NCBI GenBank assembly: GCA_021846985.1
Contig: JAJZVX010000003.1
Location: 186,001-250,000 of the forward strand
Source of the DNA: Acidobacteriota bacterium
Lineage (GTDB): Bacteria; Acidobacteriota; Terriglobia; Terriglobales; Acidobacteriaceae
Direction: 5' to 3'
Length of the DNA stretch: 64,000 nt
Shown in pieces: positions 60,874-64,000 of this stretch. The notes beneath the pieces were generated by a model, which worked only from the letters and a program-made list of their open reading frames with translations, did not search any database and was not told the DNA's origin. Each line of letters starts with the position of its first letter. Position 1 is the stretch's first letter. A program made the position numbers and the translations under genes.

Positions 60874-62538
60874 ATGGCGCGCGGCGAGTGGGCGGCTGTT
60901 CTGGCCGGTTGCGCAGCAGCCTCGGCAGTGGCCATTGCCTGGAGTTGGAGCCACGGCGCCATGCTGAACTACGGCGACGCGGTGGCCCACATGCACATCG
61001 CGCGCCGGGTCTTCGATTCGCATCGCCCCGGTTTTACGCAGCTCGGTTCAGTGTGGCTGCCGCTGCCGCATGTGCTGATGATGCCGTTCGTCGCGGTTTA
61101 CAGTTGGTGGGCTAATGGCATTGCCGGCCTCATACCTTCTGCACTCGCCTATCTGGCTGCCTGCGCCGGCATCTACCGGCTGGCGCGCAACTGGTTGCGG
61201 CCGCCCCCGGCGGCGATTGCGCTGGCGTTTTTCGCCGCCAATCCCAACCTGCTCTATCTGCAGACCACTGCCATGACTGAGCCCCTGTTCCTCTGCGAGA
61301 TGATCTGGGCAGTGGTCTGGCTGGTTGACTGGGTACGCAATCTCAACACGCATCCTGCGCGCGCGCAGCGGCTTCTCGGGCCGATTGCCCTGGTGCTTGT
61401 CGCTGCCGTCTACACGCGATATGACGGCTGGATTCTGACCTTCATTGTCTGGTTGGGCATCGGCGTAACGCTGTTGCGCCACGGCTGGCTGCATTCCCGC
61501 CCGGCGTTGCGGCAGCCCCTCGTGGCGGGTCAGCCGGTCCCGCGCATGGCGCGCGCCTTCTGGCTGGCCAGCGCGGTCGTGGTCGCGGCTCCTCTGGCAT
61601 GGTTCGTCTATAACGCGACGGCCTTTGGCGACTGGCTCTACTTTGCGCGTGGGCCCTACTCGGCCAAGGCTATCGAGATCAGAACCTCCGTGCCAGGGTT
61701 CCCGCCGCATCCCGGATGGCATAATCCGTGGACCGGATTCCTGTTTTACATGAAGGCCGCGGAGATGGACGCCGCCGCAAATGCCTGGGGCGGCTTCATG
61801 CTGACGGTGAGCCTGCTGGGGGCCGTGTGGAGCTGGCTGATGGCGCGGCGTCGCGGCATCTTGTGGGCGCTGCTGCTCTGGTTTCCCGCGCTGTTCTACG
61901 CTTATTCGGTGGCTTACGGGTCTGTGCCCATCTTTCTGCCGGTATGGTGGCCGCACTCGTTCTATAACACGCGCTACGGCATGGAACTGCTGCCGGCGCT
62001 GGCACTGGGCATGGGATTTGCCGCGCATTTCCTCCTGGGTGCCGTGCGCGAGTTCAAACCCGCGTGGACGCGCTCTGCTCTGGGGTTGCTGGCCGCGGCC
62101 GTGGCTCTGAATGTGGCGGAGATGGCACGGGAACGCCCGCTGGTTTACGTGGAAGGAACGAAAAACATCGAAGCGCGCCGGGCCTACGACGAGCAGATTC
62201 CGCCCGTGCTGCGCGCGCTGCTCAGAAAACGGCCGGGCGGGATCGTGCTGATGGTGACCTCCGCCTATCCCGAGATCGTTGCGGATACCGGAATCCCACT
62301 GCGGCAGACCATCAACGAAAGCGACAAGGAGTTCTATCGCGCCGCTCTGGATGCTCCCGCGGCCCATGCCGCGGTCGTGCTGGCCTTTGACGGAGACGAC
62401 GTGTACCGCGCCGTGAAGGCGCATCCCCTCGGCCTGACGCCCGTTCGCCGGTTTACCACCCCCGGCCAGCCTCCGGGGACGATTTACGTCTCCCAGGTTC
62501 CCCAGACGCAGACACCGGCAGGCAAAGCAGCGCGGTGA
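60874..62538 (+). CDS. multi-spanning glycosyltransferase (GT39/ArnT-like fold)
   Basis: A 554-residue integral membrane protein with about eleven to twelve hydrophobic helices and a soluble C-terminal tail. After the first helix comes a periplasmic loop with NYGDAVAHMHIARRVFD and LGSVWLPLPHVLMMP, where GT-C enzymes place their acidic catalytic residue (Asp in GDA). This is the pattern of ArnT/PMT-like transferases that use polyprenyl-phosphate sugars. Acceptor unknown. The start is ATG 60874 or TTG 60859; the latter would overlap the kinase stop by eight bases. Confidence 0.75.
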   Translation: MARGEWAAVLAGCAAASAVAIAWSWSHGAMLNYGDAVAHMHIARRVFDSHRPGFTQLGSVWLPLPHVLMMPFVAVYSWWANGIAGLIPSALAYLAACAGIYRLARNWLRPPPAAIALAFFAANPNLLYLQTTAMTEPLFLCEMIWAVVWLVDWVRNLNTHPARAQRLLGPIALVLVAAVYTRYDGWILTFIVWLGIGVTLLRHGWLHSRPALRQPLVAGQPVPRMARAFWLASAVVVAAPLAWFVYNATAFGDWLYFARGPYSAKAIEIRTSVPGFPPHPGWHNPWTGFLFYMKAAEMDAAANAWGGFMLTVSLLGAVWSWLMARRRGILWALLLWFPALFYAYSVAYGSVPIFLPVWWPHSFYNTRYGMELLPALALGMGFAAHFLLGAVREFKPAWTRSALGLLAAAVALNVAEMARERPLVYVEGTKNIEARRAYDEQIPPVLRALLRKRPGGIVLMVTSAYPEIVADTGIPLRQTINESDKEFYRAALDAPAAHAAVVLAFDGDDVYRAVKAHPLGLTPVRRFTTPGQPPGTIYVSQVPQTQTPAGKAAR

Positions 62539-62657
62539 TAGCATGAGGGCTTGGAAGCCTCGCGCATACGGCTCCAAAGGCCAGACCGGACCGGCACGGC
62601 GGGGGAATCCGGCCATCCACGTGTTTTTTTTGCGCCACTTTAGAAGGGGGAGGAAGA

Positions 62658-63479
62658 TTGGTTCCCTTTACCAAGGTTCACGCCTGCGGAAATGACTTTT
62701 TGATTGTGACGGAAGAGGCGGCCAAGGGTCGCGACTGGGCCGAGCTGACGCGGAAGTTATGCTCGCGCAACACGGGCGTGGGCGCGGACGGGATCGAATT
62801 TTTCGCTTGGACCGGCCCACACTCCGCGCGTATCCGGCTGCACAATGCCGACGGCTCCATGGCCGAAATCAGCGGTAACGGCACGCGGTGCGTGGCGGCC
62901 TGGATGGCCGCGTCCCTGCATGCCACACCAGGCGGCGAGTTGCGCATCGAAACCGACGCCGGGCCGCGTGTGTGCCATGTGAATACGATTGATACTTCCG
63001 CCGGCTACACCGTGGAGGTAACCACGGGCATGGGCGTTCCCATCTATTCTCCGCGTACGGTGACCATGCCTGCCGGCGTGCAGGTCCCCGGCGTCGCGGT
63101 TTCTACGGGCAATCCGCACTTCGTTATTGTGGTGAATAACCCCGCGTTCGCGGTCGATGGACAGGCGTGGCAGAGCGTGGGGCAGCAGATCTGCTCTCTG
63201 CCGGAGTTCCCCTATCAGACGAATGTCGAGTTTCTGCGCATCGTCAGCCCGTCGGCGATCGAGATCCGCATCTTCGAGCGCGGCGTTGGGCCCACGACGT
63301 CGTCGGGCACCGGATCGAGCGCTGCAGCCACTGCCGCGCTGGCGCTGCACGGCTGCCGCTCACCGCTCACGGTCGTCGCTCCAGGCGGCGCGCAAACCGT
63401 GGTATGGGAAGGACCGGAGACCGAGCTGCAGCTCACCGGCCCCGCGACGCTGATCGCTCGCGGAGAGGCATGGGCCTGA
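62658..63479 (+). CDS. dapF: diaminopimelate epimerase (DapF-like, second catalytic Cys replaced by Ser)
   Basis: A 273-residue DapF-fold protein for conversion of LL- to meso-diaminopimelate (peptidoglycan and lysine). The N-terminal half is canonical: FTKVHACGNDFLIV, ADGIEFF, RLHNADGSMAEISGNGTRCVAAW with the first catalytic Cys near residue 78. In the second half the usual G-E-T-x-A-C-G-T-G reads GPTTSSGTGSSAA near residue 212, so the second catalytic Cys is Ser. The start is TTG at 62658 with GGGGGAGGA just upstream. The stop overlaps the next ATG by one base, coupling it to an S66 peptidase. Confidence 0.9.
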   Translation: MVPFTKVHACGNDFLIVTEEAAKGRDWAELTRKLCSRNTGVGADGIEFFAWTGPHSARIRLHNADGSMAEISGNGTRCVAAWMAASLHATPGGELRIETDAGPRVCHVNTIDTSAGYTVEVTTGMGVPIYSPRTVTMPAGVQVPGVAVSTGNPHFVIVVNNPAFAVDGQAWQSVGQQICSLPEFPYQTNVEFLRIVSPSAIEIRIFERGVGPTTSSGTGSSAAATAALALHGCRSPLTVVAPGGAQTVVWEGPETELQLTGPATLIARGEAWA

Positions 63480-64000
63480 TGAGCGCGCTTTTGAAACCGC
63501 CCGCTGTTGCCGCCGACGCCACGGTTGCGGTGGTCTCGCCGGCCTCCACGCCCCGGCAGGAGCGCGTGGAGCGCGGCATGGAGGCGCTTCGTGCGCTAGG
63601 CTACGCGCCGCGGCCGGGTGAGCATCTTTTCACCCGCGGACCGCTCTACTTTGCCGGGACGCCGCAGATGCGCCTCAAGGATCTGCACCATGCCTTTGCC
63701 GGCGACGAGGCGCGCGCCATCTTTACGACGCGCGGTGGCTATGGATCGAACTATTTGCTCGACGGGCTGGACCTGGAACGGATTGCCAACAATCCAAAAC
63801 CGCTGATGGGCTACAGCGACCTGACCGCGCCGCAGCTCTGGCTGCTCGACGAACTGGGCCTTCCCGCATTTCACGGTCCGATGCTCTCGGCGGATTTTGC
63901 GCGCGATGGCGGCGTGCACCTGGCCAGCCTGCAGGCGGCTCTCTCTGGAAAGCCCTACACGGTGGGCGCGGAGGAAGGCCTGCGGACCCTCCATCCCGGT
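63479..64000 (+). CDS. S66-family peptidase (LD-carboxypeptidase/MccF type), N-terminal part
   Basis: The first 174 codons of an S66 serine carboxypeptidase; the rest lies beyond the window. VAVVSPASTPRQERVERGMEAL is the first strand-helix of the family, IFTTRGGYGSNYLLD the Gly-rich oxyanion segment and MGYSDLT near residue 111 the nucleophile Ser; the Glu and His should follow outside. In LdcA this removes D-Ala from murein tetrapeptides (recycling), matching the coupled dapF gene; MccF members instead inactivate microcin-type compounds. ATG at 63470 is an alternative start four bases from GGAG. Confidence 0.88.
   Translation, partial: MSALLKPPAVAADATVAVVSPASTPRQERVERGMEALRALGYAPRPGEHLFTRGPLYFAGTPQMRLKDLHHAFAGDEARAIFTTRGGYGSNYLLDGLDLERIANNPKPLMGYSDLTAPQLWLLDELGLPAFHGPMLSADFARDGGVHLASLQAALSGKPYTVGAEEGLRTLHPG

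Noticed and set aside
1-64000. Mobile elements, prophage or genomic-island boundaries
   Set aside because: No transposase, integrase, terminal inverted repeats, tRNA attachment site or clear base-composition break was found.

Overview
The window is a GC-rich, gene-dense stretch of chromosome, most likely from a member of the Acidobacteria (Acidobacteriaceae/Terriglobia type). The clues are the very large TonB-dependent receptor with an N-terminal carboxypeptidase-regulatory domain, the BlaI/BlaR1-type M56 pair, several small exported proteins that resemble acidobacterial families, the many Tat- or Sec-exported glycoside hydrolases, and the recurrent short-leader promoters. The assignment is inference from gene content, not from a marker-gene comparison. 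I see no transposase, integrase, phage gene, tRNA, rRNA or CRISPR array.

Layout. 1-4.2 kb: end of an alpha/beta hydrolase, an AlaC/DapL-type aminotransferase, tyrS and a secreted protein. 4.5-9.7 kb: an exported GH116-like glycosidase and, divergently, a glucan phosphorylase. 9.8-12.5 kb: panB-panC and an Fpg/Nei glycosylase. 12.6-21.9 kb: an exported degradative block (S9 peptidase, NodB-like deacetylase, GH35/42-type beta-galactosidase, GH94-like enzyme) with a DUF429 gene. 22-27.5 kb: translation and division block rpmI-rplT, pheS-pheT, a coiled-coil gene, zapA and a well-supported 6S RNA. 27.7-38.6 kb: small envelope proteins, M23 peptidase, glyA, mutS2, a racemase, a dicarboxylate symporter, FmdB, DUF2911 and a lone OppD-type ATPase.

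38.8-43.2 kb holds the most unusual genes: a ROK sugar kinase fused in frame to a glycyl-radical-enzyme activase, overlapping by one base a glycyl radical enzyme of unassigned substrate. 43.2-46.6 kb is a blaI-blaR1-htrA run whose two ends carry near-identical inverted repeats, suggesting a membrane-protease-controlled stress operon. 46.7-55.4 kb: TonB-dependent receptor, DUF4185 protein, Crp/Fnr regulator, NapH-like ferredoxin, and a kinase/nucleotidyltransferase pair for sugar activation. 55.5-58.8 kb: a sulfite/nitrite reductase and siroheme synthase preceded by a leaderless 17-codon ORF with a Cys-Cys-Arg-Cys run and a strong terminator, which looks like a cysteine-responsive attenuator. 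59-64 kb: MTA phosphorylase, PfkB kinase, a membrane glycosyltransferase, dapF (second catalytic Cys replaced by Ser) and an S66 carboxypeptidase running off the end.

A window-wide feature is that many first genes have a TANNNT -10 box ending 5-8 bases before the start codon, so they are probably transcribed as leaderless mRNAs.
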